From: Rhabdornis inornatus
Lineage: Eukaryota; Chordata; Aves; Passeriformes; Rhabdornithidae
Direction of reading: 5' to 3'
NCBI GenBank assembly: GCA_013397075.1
Contig: VWZS01008147.1
Coordinates: forward strand, 375,657 to 439,656
Length of the DNA stretch: 64,000 bases
Shown here: one piece after another, positions 48,667-59,400 of the stretch
Layout of the letters: each line of letters begins with the position of its first letter
Numbering within the stretch: the first letter of the stretch is position 1
Notes under the pieces: generated by a model
The model's input: the letters and a program-made list of their open reading frames with translations, nothing else
Databases searched by the model: none
What the model was told of the DNA's origin: nothing
Made by a program: the position numbers and the translations under genes

Positions 48667-48934
48667 ATGCGGACATGTTTACCGTATTCTCTGGAAAGCG
48701 CCGGCCCTGCGGGGGAGCGGCCCCCGCGCCCCCCCAGCAGCGGGGAGCGCGTCCCGCAGCGCCCGAGGCCGGCGGGGACCCGCGGGCTCTCTGCGGGCTC
48801 TCCTCCTGCCCCGCGGGGACAGCCAGGGGTCAGCGCTTCCCATTCTCCGCACCCCAAACCAGCGCTGCTTTGACGTTTCAGCCCGGCTTTTGCCAGGTCG
48901 GGACCTGAGCCGACATCCCACCGTGAGGATGCTG

Positions 48935-49200
48935 CGGTGCCAGGGAGAGCCCTGCTCCACGGAAAGCTCGTGTCCAGTTTGGACACTGCGCCTGAGCTCC
49001 TCGACACAACACCTGAGCCCACTGGAGAGAAGGACACCAAGACCTGTGCCATTTTCATGCCCCATTTTTAATTCACTTCCTGTCACACACATATTTGTCA
49101 GTGACTTCTTGTTATTTTCTACCAATGCTGTCATCCAGTGGAGAAGTTACTGATGAACTTCCTCTGGAGGCATCACATCTGCCTTCTGACAACAAACTTC
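48935..49200. other. Flank between CpG island 2 and LINE fragment
   Basis: CpG density falls away. In the minus-strand reading direction this is where the endonuclease part of the LINE would lie. I see stops in all frames and no continuous match. Confidence 0.5.
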
Positions 49201-49204
49201 ACAT

Positions 49205-49573
49205 TCAGCTCCTCAGTTCTCTCAATTTACCTGGCCTGGGGTGATGATGCCGATTGTGGCCGTACCCCCTTCCCTGGCAGCAGGGGCTGTGGACAGCCCT
49301 GCCAGCCTTGTCATGCTCTATTCTGTACTCATCTCCGGCCAGCTCTGAGCATTCACTTATGAGATGACTAATGCTCTCTGGGGCCTGGCCACACATCCTG
49401 CACTCTGGAACTGAAGCTTTCCAACCAGCTCTCTGTGCTGTTGCCTGTCCTCTGCAAATAGCCCGTGTAGTTCTCACTGAAATCTCCATTTCTTCTCTCG
49501 GTGCTTGCTCACAAGTTAGGTGTCTTCTTGACGCAAATTTCTCTTTTAAAATCTCCTGCAATTGGTACAGCAA
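49205..49573 (-). mobile_element. C-terminal fragment of an RLE-type LINE (R2/R4/NeSL group)
   Basis: The minus-strand frame encodes 122 residues without a stop. Residues 58-75 form C-x2-C-x8-H-x4-C (C58, C61, H70, C75; genome 49349-49402). This spacing is the C-terminal zinc-knuckle of LINEs that carry a restriction-like endonuclease. Around it are the family landmarks: TRAI at 36-39 upstream, then CRMCGQAPES, HLISEC, LAGDEY (78-83) and HDKAGRAVH (87-95), the counterpart of the LA..Y..RHD.V...HW block known from these elements. In intact elements the reverse transcriptase lies upstream and the endonuclease (RPD...D motifs) downstream. Neither is visible: the frame opens right after a TAA with only a TTG, and after residue 95 the match fades, with a possible frameshift near 49285 before a stop. 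It is therefore a broken 5'- and 3'-truncated relic. It starts about 275 bp beyond CpG island 2. The family is assigned from motif memory; the exact clade is open. Confidence 0.6.
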
Positions 49574-49579
49574 TTAGTA

Positions 49580-52290
49580 GGTGTAAGAATTAAATCACTA
49601 CATGGCAGGGAATTTCACTTTGCACATCACTGTTAGCCCAGGATTCCGCAGCAGTTGCTGCCTGTTGCAGGAATAAATCCATCTCACATCAGGCTCAAGA
49701 TGCCCACATGACTCATTCTGCCTCCACTGCTGTAATGCCTTTTCCTCTGGGACCCAAAGTTCGTTCTTCTGATGAACACACCCCTGAGAATGTAATATAA
49801 CAAGAAAATGTAAAGGTCAGCCTAGAAGATTATTAATAGTTTTCTTTCTCTTCCTGTGCTTTTTGGAGAGACACTGAGACAAGACAAATCTTGTACTTAC
49901 AGACAGGACAGTTCTTTGAAACAGGCTGGTTTGTGGGGATCTGTCCATGTGCCACCTGCCAAAAGGAAAGGGAGCTCTCTCGAGGACTGTGAAGAAAACA
50001 AACAAACCCAAAAACTAAAATGACAAGCTAGTAGGAACATTCAGCCTATACATTTGTTCTCCTGGCTCTGGGGGTAGGCAAGTGGTTTTCCTGCTGGTGC
50101 AATTCACAGCAAGACAAGTTTAAGGTCAGCCTGTCTTGGTTTGGTTGCTCTGAAAACTTTGCCAGTGCAGGTGACAAGTTCAGCAAAGCACACCAAGCCT
50201 ACCTTGGCTGTAATGTCCATCCTCTGAAGCAGAAATCTGAAAATGAAGCAGCATTTCAAAGTGGAAAACAGGTTTCCCTCATCCTATTATTCCAAACCTC
50301 TAAAATAACTCATAAAACTTACAAATTACTTGTTTCAGGAAATCAGAAATTTCACATCCTGCTGTAGCCGTGGCTGTGGCCCTGCCCGTGGTTGCTGCAT
50401 AGATGTAGTTGCTTGAATTCCAGCTGTTAACAATGCCAGGCACAGTTCATCCCTTCCCTACTTACACCAGTTTAGTTAGTGGCAAAAAGTGACAGCAAGG
50501 GTAAAGTCACATGTTTCACCTGGGTGAGGACTGCATGACACAGACTGACAGCTTTTTGAAATCACACACAGTTTCAAAGATAGAAGAGGAAATTACCTTC
50601 AAGATCTGCCTCTCCCCAACTCTCAGGACGGAGGAAGGGAATAAGGAGTTGTCTTTTCCTGGGCACTGGGCTGCAGATCTCTGCATTTTTATTCTGTTGT
50701 TTCGGTGGGGGGGGATGATGGAGACGTTAAAAAGCAGAATGGGCCATCTGAGAAATACAAAGGAAGAAAAGGGGCAACAGCTGTGAGACTGCAGCATTAA
50801 AAGAAGAGACGTGGACACCTAAGCAAAAAAAAACTTGGATCAACACTAGGAAATACGAGAGCAAGAGAAATGTAAAAGAGTAAAATTTGCATTTATTTGT
50901 ACCTTGGGAGGAAAATCGATTGATTGGACTCAGACTCCCACTGCTGTTAGAGTGAGTGATCCATATGTGCAAGCCTCATTTCTTGGTGCAAGGCAGCATG
51001 TGTCAGCCCTGCTGCTGGCACTGCCCTCCCACAGGCAGCCACTCTCTGGGCACAGTTTGCACTCAGCTTTTCCAGTGTAGGTGGCTGTAGCCTGGCACGG
51101 TGGTTAAAGACATCTGGGTAAAGGCTTAGCTTTGAAATGGGCTCTGAGATGGCTGTGCACAGTCTGGCTGGAGCAACAAAGGAGGCTGAGCACCCCTGAA
51201 AATAAATCCTGCCACCCAGTTATATAACAAGGTTTTAGGGCATAAGGAGAGGAATCTACACTTGTGGGGTTTGCTCAATGTTTATATGACTGAACACTAA
51301 CTACAGACTGTGAGAGTTTTCCATTGATTTTAGCTGAAGAAGATTCTATCTGGTCTTTGCTTTTTGTTCTTTCCTTCACTTAGCTCTTATTTTGCTGTCA
51401 TTTCTCTGTTTCCTGCATTGTAGTTTAGGTCAAAAATGGTGACTAAGTGCCTAATTTCAATCATGGATTCCTAAATTCTTGTTTAAGTATCAATCTAAAC
51501 TATTAATTTTTTGTCTTCTTTCTGAATAAGTCTGAAAATCAAGAGCTCCCAATATGTATAACCACAAAGCCACCATCACCGTCCTCATCACATCTCTTAA
51601 TCTAAAAGGTGGCTCATCTCTAAAGTAAACATCATGATGCACAGATAAGGCACGATAGGCAGAATTAGCTCAGTTTGAAAAGTATTTCAGATATAAAATG
51701 ACAAGAGGTATTGGTGCTTTTAGCCATTGCAAAGTGACTGAAGACATGGTCAACAAACTGTGTTGCTGTGCAGCAGCTTTCAGCTTCCACCTGGGCTCAC
51801 AGGGCATGGGCTGAGCAAAGCCACCTCCATCCAGAACATTCCAGACCATTCCAAGTACAAAAAAGGGAAAGTTTGTATTTGGAGAGACTGGAGCGTGTAG
51901 ATACAGCTGGGGAGGGGACAATGTTCTGGTCTGAATGCCGGTTCTGACTGACACCCTTCCAGTGTGTCACCTTTCCAGGCACCCTTCCAGTCCATCTTGG
52001 TTTCCATCAGCCACAGGGAGAAGTCCTGGACTCCAGGTGCAAAGCTCTGCACTTCACTGTGTGTGGTGTGTAGCTGAGTAGATAAGCATCCTGCTTATTA
52101 ATATCCTGATTAACTTTGTGCAGACGTGAGATTTCCATGAGATCTTTTGTCCCCTGATCCAGCATTTGTCTTCTTTCTGGTCCTGACAATGCAGCGAGGG
52201 ATAGAAGACCGGGCACAGAACCAACCACTGCCACCATCCACGCTCCAAAGTACAAACTTCTCACTCTCAAATACAATAAAACTTGCTACC
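49580..52290. other. Spacer, no gene seen
   Basis: Unique sequence. Just upstream of the LINE frame on the minus strand (49609-49797) one frame is open for about 60 codons with no reverse-transcriptase motif. A G run of eight lies near 50706-50713. A short tRNA-like head near 51100 was considered as a second MIR copy and rejected. Confidence 0.5.
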
Positions 52291-52344
52291 TTTCCCCTTG
52301 ACTATCTTAATGGTTGGTTTTCCCCTGACTATCTCGGTTTGTGG
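52291..52344 (+). repeat. 27-bp imperfect tandem duplication
   Basis: Two adjacent 27-bp units share CCCC, TGACTATCT and a GGTT/GTGG end, with several substitutions between them. It looks like an old local duplication. Confidence 0.6.
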
Positions 52345-52859
52345 CTTCATGCCCCAGTTTGCCTTCAGGAATATCAAAATATTTTCACTTTTCTCCCCCC
52401 TTCCCCAGTAACAGACCATATGTGAGTTTCCTTAGAGAGGCCTTCTCTGTCTTAGAGATGTCACCTGGAAGCATATTTATGGCAAAAAGAAGAAATCCCT
52501 CCGTTCAGACTTCGCTTAACCAGATGACCGAGGCAATTCCACTGATTTTACCGGGCTTTACACACATATCTGGCATTAACTTGCCACGGAAGAGGTGCCC
52601 TGAGCTGGGCTAGAAAGCCACTGGGGTTGCACTTGTGAAAACAGCAAAGCAACATTTTGATAAAGCAGCTTATTTCCATTTCTTAACTGCTTTTCCTACA
52701 GCCTGCAGATACTTCCTGCTTCCCCTCTGTCCCTCTCCAGCAGATAAAGGGACACGTTTGTTGTTGAGATCATTGTGGCACCCTCAGCAAACCGAGGCTG
52801 TCATGGGACTCCCTGCACAAACACAGCAGGTTTTCAAGGATAATACACAGCATAAATGA

Positions 52860-53420
52860 GCAGTCTTGTCCTGTCAACAAAACTCTGTGTGTTTATAAGG
52901 ACCCTCGAACGTGTTTTCAAAAATACTCGGGCGGGTATTTTTAGCTCAGCCTCCCCTGGCACACCGATAGCGCTCCCGGCGGCGCTCCCCCCTTCGCCCA
53001 GGTATCCCGGAGCTCCCACCGGGGATGTTTCTGCAGGAGCAGAGCCCTGAGCAGAGCACGGCCCCGTGTTGTTCAGCCTGCACTGACATCTGTTGGCTCT
53101 TATCAGCCCGGCTAGGAAAAAACAAGCCGTGTGTTTTCTCGCCCGGAGATAGCGCCCGCGGCAGGACCGAGCGATGCTGCAGCGGCCGCGCTCGCCCCCG
53201 GCGATAAGGACGGGCAGACAGCGCCGGCCAGCAGCAAGGGCGAGCCGGCCGAAAGCTCAGCTGGCAATGACCGTGTTCCCCGCCACACAGGCAATTCCCA
53301 GCGCTCGTCCTTCCAGCTCCGCGGCTGTCCTCGCATCCCGAAGCAGCACGAGTTGCCTTTCTGAAGGAGAAGGTTGAAGCCAGCCTGTGTTGCTTCACTG
53401 CGAGCGCATCCCTCAGTCCA
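52860..53420. promoter_or_regulatory. CpG-rich block 3, candidate regulatory element
   Basis: A smaller GC- and CpG-rich block stands out from AT-rich flanks. It contains a forkhead-like GTCAACA (about 52876), TGTTTATAAGG (about 52891), a near-MEF2 GTATTTTTAG (first base off consensus, about 52936), GATA-type motifs TTATCA (about 53099) and AGATAG (about 53147), and a GCGGCCGC-like core near 53183. Minus- and plus-strand frames of up to 150 codons are arginine, alanine and serine rich and not credible. It could be an enhancer or a minor promoter. Confidence 0.45.
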
Positions 53421-53429
53421 TGTGGCTAA

Positions 53430-56400
53430 TTAGAGCAGTGGGACGTGAACACTCATTTCTGAATCAGTGTCTGAAAACACCGCACGGCCTTTCGGAAAAA
53501 GCCAGTCAGCTCCGAGCGAAGCGTTTCAGTTGAAGTAGCAAACTCTTACTCAGATGTACGGTTTGGATAACACAACTGCATGTTTAGTGTAATAAGCAGA
53601 TAACAACTGTATGTGCTGGAGTTCAGCCAGCATCCTGCTTGGGTTAAAGCTCCGTGCTGCTCGTATGTCAGAGCTCTTATTCACAGAATTAACGCGAGGC
53701 TGAACTGAAGTGGGTGACAGGGCTGTTCTTTCAGCCTTAGGGATGGAGCAGTTGTTCTCTGCTTTGAGTGACTAAAACCTGAAGTGTGGCAAGTCCCAAG
53801 CCTGACTCTGCAGCCCAAGGGGTTTTCTGAGAAACTCTGCAAACGTGGGGCCCAGCTGATTTGGGCACTCATGGTCCCCTTTGTGAGTAAGAGAAAGGGC
53901 AAGAAGTGGCAGGGAGGCATTGTGGGCATGGGAGGATGTCATGTGGAAGAAGACTTTCAGAATAGCATGGACTGGAGGCTTGAGAGAAATGGAGACCACC
54001 ATCAATTTTCTCTTTGAGTGGAAACAATCCCAGAAATCCCGTCCCTGCTATTCCTCCCGAATACTTGTTATATGATTGAGTCAACAGCATTTAATTTTGG
54101 CCACAATGTATAATCTCATTTTTTAATGTCAAATTTGCCCTTTGATTTTAAAGACAGCTTGTGCTGTTCAGGTTCTGAAATAATTTAAAACAGAATTAGC
54201 TGATTTTACAGCTTTATAAATCTCTCCTAGTTGGCTCCAATGTAAGTAGGTTGTTAAATTCTACCAGTAGAGATTTCATCATTTCTCTGAGCACTGCAGT
54301 TTAATATTTGCCATTGAAGCACTGGGTCAGGCTGACTTTGCCTGCTAGTCTTCACTGTTCTAAGCTTTAAAGGAGAAAATGTCAGAGAAACAAGGGATCT
54401 ACTTTCTTGGTAAAAAGCACAGAAAATGAAAGCACCTCTGGCTGTGCAGGACAGGGGATGTGGGGAAGGCTGGTGTCCCCACTGCCAGCACGCCCTGGAG
54501 CAGCCTGGCAGCTCTGCCACTGAGCCTCTGTGCCAACACACTCCAGAGCCAAGGGAGAGTCAGAGCTGCCAGGACCAGGGAGGCTGAGCAAAGCCAGGCT
54601 CTCAGGAAGGGACTGCAGTGACATTCCCACAAGAGCTGGGAAGCAGCAGCCCTGCAGAGCACTTGGAGCTCCCACTTACACCTTCTCTGTGCAGTTTCTC
54701 GTGTTGACTGACACCTCCTGTCGTTAGGACTGCAGGAAATAGAGACATGGATGCACTGTGTCTGCAGTAGTCATAATTCTGATTACTTGTGCACTGCAAG
54801 ATTCCCTCAGTGACTGGGAGAGGAACAGGGGAGGTGCTCCCAGAGCACAGCAGCTGCATCTGCTCTGTGTCACACACTGTCATCCCCCGGTCTGGGGACA
54901 GTGTCACAGCTTCCCCAGACACAGGCTCCTGGTAAGTCAGTCCCAGCAGTGAAGTGGCAGGTTTTGGTGGCTCCCTTGCTTGCAGTAGTGCAGTTTGCAC
55001 CCTCAGTTAACGAAATCTGAAACTACAGCGTTTCCCCAGGGGCGGTCACACGTGCACACGGAGCTGCTTTCAATGCTCTCCTCTGCCACATCCCTGCGGG
55101 ATGAGCTCAGCTGGCAGCAGGAGATGATGCTCCATGAAGCGCATCCTTCCCCTGCACGAAGCTGTGGCTGGTGCCGAGAGCTGGAGTCCTCTAGATGTCA
55201 CCAGTGCCACGGGCTGGCTGTGCCTGCCCTGCGGTACCACATCCCTCCAGTGTCCACAGGAACAAAGGCAGAGCTGCCTTTGGGATGGCCAGCTTCACTT
55301 CAGAGCCGGCTGTAGGCTGCTAATGAGGCCCCAGTGTGTCAACACCAGCCTCGTTAAAAGTTAAAAAAAGAACGACACTGCTTCATTTCTTTCTCACCGT
55401 TTTTGGCTGTTATTTTGTTCCATGCTTTCACACATCTGGTGTCTCATCAATCCAGGTTTCTGTCTTTTCTTCCTCCATGCTAATGCTGAGTGCTCAGGTG
55501 CAGGCACAAAAGCGAGATCAGGAATTTATCATCTTTCCTCTTCTGGTGCAATAACAGAAAAAAAACCCCTTGGCAAATACAACGTTCCTTCTCATCATCC
55601 TCATGTGCTGTATTTTGTACTTCACTGTCATATTTTCCAACTTCCCAAGGGTTTCTGTAGAGTAAGGATTAACTCTTTGCCTGGACAGAGCCAAAACACA
55701 TCAGGTTGGAGTGTCCAAGGGAAAGACTTGTGTTTGTTAGGACAGACAGACAGCTGGCCTTCACCCAGGAGGGTTCTTCTGTGCTGACCTGGAGACCTGC
55801 AGCCTCCACTGAACCAAATGGAAGGGCTCAAGTGAAAAAACAGAGGTGTCAAGGAAAAAACACCTTGAAGCCTCTCATTTATAAAGCCCTCCTGGAAGTG
55901 CAAAGCGTTAATGATTGCTGTTATTACTACTGAAAGAAATTACAAGAGAATGAAACAATGAAGGCAATGAAGTCTCTTCATGGTGAGAAACAGTTCCATG
56001 TGGCAAGAAAGACACCTTTGCTTACATGATACAAGAGACTTTGGTTTCTCTTCCATTTAAAAATGTTCTTTTCTGTATCTCAAGGAGTGTTTTTCACTGG
56101 GCAGCAAAGGAAGCTTTGATGAGCTTTATTAATTTTTGCTGAGGACATTTGTGCTCCCATTATGAATTAGCTCTTCCTACGGCCAGCACCAGCCAGTCTG
56201 CAGTCTTTCCAACAAGATTTTAGGTGGAGAATGCAAAATTGACCATCACTCAGACTTCACATGGACTGAATAAAATTCCACTGAGAGCAGCAGTAACCTG
56301 GAGTTGGAATAGAGAAACAGATGAGTGTGTGGAACCTGCAGAGTGTTGCTCCTTGACTGTCTCACTCACACTGGGGACTCCAGCACTGACACTCCACAGA

Positions 56401-59400
56401 GACAGACTCCCTCTGGACAGATGTAATTAAGGCACAGTCCCTGGACTAATTCCCATGCCTGTGTGGGAGCAGCAGGCAGCTGCCAGGGCTGGGGAAGCCC
56501 TGGGAACTGGTGTGATCCAGAGCATGGTCTGACCACCTGCATTGCTTCAACTGAACATTTCCATCCATGTGCTGAGGGGTGCAAACATACTCCAGCATTC
56601 TGACTGAACTCTGGATGGGAGCTCTGCTTCACCCTCTGATTAATTCCCTTTAAAGCTAACAATAACATAAAAGGAGACTGCACACAAGTACCAGCCTCCA
56701 AACAGCTTGTAATTGCTCTTTTGGCAAATAATCCTAGAGGGCTCTGTGTTTTCAGAGCTGCAAAGTTCATTCACAGATATATTTGGCAACAAAAATCACA
56801 GACCCACCATACACTCTCTGCTGGATTATCTACTACAAAATCCTTAGCCAAAGATTAAAAGGAAAAATCACAGATGCATTTCAGCTTTCATAGCTTAAGT
56901 AGCAAATGGCTTCAGTAAATAATTAATATGACAGAAAGAGGATTTGCTGAGTAAGGCAACATTACCAATATTACTAAATCAACTTAATTATGTTCTGCCT
57001 TGCTAGTTAATCCTGCCTTGAGAATTACTAAGGATATAAACCACAAGTCTTGTGCTGTTATACCTCTACTGTCCCCAGTGTCCAGCCTTGTTTGCTCTGA
57101 GCTAGGTTGGTACAGGATGAATAGGTGGAAATTTGGAATATTTAACACTGTAGCCATTCCTCAGAAGCATTTGAGTTAATTTAGGTGGATCATGCAGGCC
57201 TCTCTGATGCTTGGGTTGCTACTTAGAATGTTCTTTCAAGTCTCTTCATTTGGCCTATTAAGCATTTAAGGATACATTGCATAGAGACTGTGTGCATTCA
57301 TCTTAAACCCAAGAACTAGACTTTTGAGCATTAATTTTAAAAATGAGGTTCATTTTTTGTTTGTTTCCAATGTGAAGAACACATCTGCTCTGACTAGTTA
57401 CTTGTATTGGGAAAGAAACCAAGCAGAGAATCTCTAATTTAGAAAGAATGATCCTAGAGCCACATTTCAAAGTAGTTGTTCAGCAATAAAGAGTCTGGAT
57501 TAAAGTGAAACCTAAGGGATCAATAGTTCCCATTTCAGAGAAAATGAGGATTATTGGACAGAAAGCAAATCCCTGCCTTTGGTTTGATGATTGGAAATGT
57601 ATACAGTAAATGTACCTGCAAAGCAATCAATGGACACAGTTTGTGCTTTCCATCTGAGAACTGAAGGGCAAGGAAACAGGAACAGCTGCCTGCGAGCTTG
57701 TTCCCCCTTTTTGAGGCAATGAGAACAATTGCTGCTGGGACAGGGACACTCCTTGCACCTCACCCTCACCAGCAGCTGGATTTCTGTTTTCAGAAATGGT
57801 TTCTCCTTACTCATAAAATATGCATGCTTTAAATTGTAGTCTATCATATATAACTTCATTTATCCTGCTGAAACTGTAGCATTCTTACAGTTCTTGTATA
57901 TAAATGCAATATAGCATGGAAATCTCTCCTGGAAAAGAAGGATAATTTTTTCCACTCTTCTATTACAAAAAAAAAATTACTTTACTTACTTTAAATTCTA
58001 TTAGCTGAGTTTTTAATAACTGATATGAACTTGCTTCCCTGTGTTTATTATTTTTGGAAACTTGTTTTGAAGAATAGTCTGTACAATATACCCTTCGTTA
58101 TTCTTTACCCTTAAAGAAAATAACTGAGTAAACTTGGTCCATGGAACAATTGGACAACATGAATATATGACCTAATTTATGAGTGTTGCTTTTTTTGGCA
58201 CAACTTACCCCTCATTGAAAGCAGCACCCTGTAACTGCATTATTAGCTTGGCAATACCCACTGCATTGGAGAGGCAGCTGAGATCTGTGCTTCTCCATCC
58301 CATTAACAATCCAAATTTTACAGCCCCACACTTTGAGGAAATAAATTGGCAATAAAAAATTGTTGACTTACAAAACACACTAGCTCTTTTATTTTATTTT
58401 AAACTGGCATTTGGTCAGTTTTGTGTCTGAAGAAACAAAATCAGTATTTCAGGGTTTTTCCATGTGCTATTGATTAATTTAAAATAGAGATTTTGTTCAT
58501 CAAAGGTTATTAACTCAACTCTACTTTCATTGATTATGCAATAACCACTCTGATTTCAATAAAATATGTTTTACATTTGGGGCAGAAGAGAAATCAGGAA
58601 AATGTGATTCTCTGTACTTTAGAAAACAAACCAATCCCTCTCTCATTGTCTAAAAGTCAAAGTTTGCCCAAAGTGTCTTGTTAATAGATTTTATTTGTGT
58701 TCATATCAACCTCTTGCTACCTCCAAACCTTTCACCTCTTATTCTCAGAGCATTTCCCCTTCAAAATGCAGCAGCAATCCACATTCCCAGTTTGCCTTCA
58801 AACTACAGGGAAAGGGTCTAGGACACTCTGATTACACCAATTTTCATGAAGAGATAAAATGCTCCAGTCACAATCAAAGCTAAGCAGTGAAGTCAAGTTC
58901 ATGCTCAAGGCTGTCTCACAGAGGCGCAGCAGAGCTCGTGGAATGATGGAGAGGATGATGGAGTTTTTGAATTAAAAAAACCTCGTTCCCAATATCAACA
59001 GCATTGCCAAAAAAAATGTGGGATTTCTTTTAACTCCACCATCATTCTCAGCTGATGTCAGCTCCTATTTCAGAGCTCCATCACCCCATACAATGCACTT
59101 TGTTTCCTCTCTCATCTCCCTGTTGGGTGGCTCGTGACCAGGGGCGTTCATGCCTTGCGTAGTTCCCCATTCCTTCCTGCTTACGGGAACATCCTGCTTG
59201 TCCCAAGTTTCTCTGCAGGGCTAAATACCTCCCCAGAGGAATTCTTCCCTCCAATCACACAATCAGCTCTCATCAGCTTTGGCTTCAAACCACAGCAACT
59301 GCCCAGCACGCTCCTTGGCACAAAGAGAGGAATTCCACGTTTTCCCATTCGCTGCTCAGGTGAGCCAGCCTCCCAGAGAAAAGTAAAACTGTGTTTTCAT

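Larger units (their letters stand above)
47950..48930. promoter_or_regulatory. CpG island 2, candidate promoter
   Basis: CpG-dense, GC-rich sequence rises abruptly from AT-rich flanks. The core (48550-48780) carries a small GTCCC/GTCCC repeat, a perfect CACGTG E-box (48661-48666) and many GC-box-like runs. A 53-base gap cuts through it. On the minus strand, GAATACG/GTAAAC (48687-48675) would make a fair exon-donor junction, but on its own this is weak. Frames on both strands are open for 90 to 190 codons, which in such GC-rich DNA carries no information. It is a second promoter candidate about 46 kb from island 1. Confidence 0.7.

Noticed and set aside
47985..49134. Several 90-190 codon frames on both strands of CpG island 2
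   Set aside because: GC-rich DNA is poor in stop codons; frames overlap in all phases and some run through N. None has a motif.
51085..51125. tRNA-like SINE head (TGGCACGGTGGTTAAAG)
   Set aside because: No core or tail of a SINE follows; a short Box-A-like match alone is not enough.
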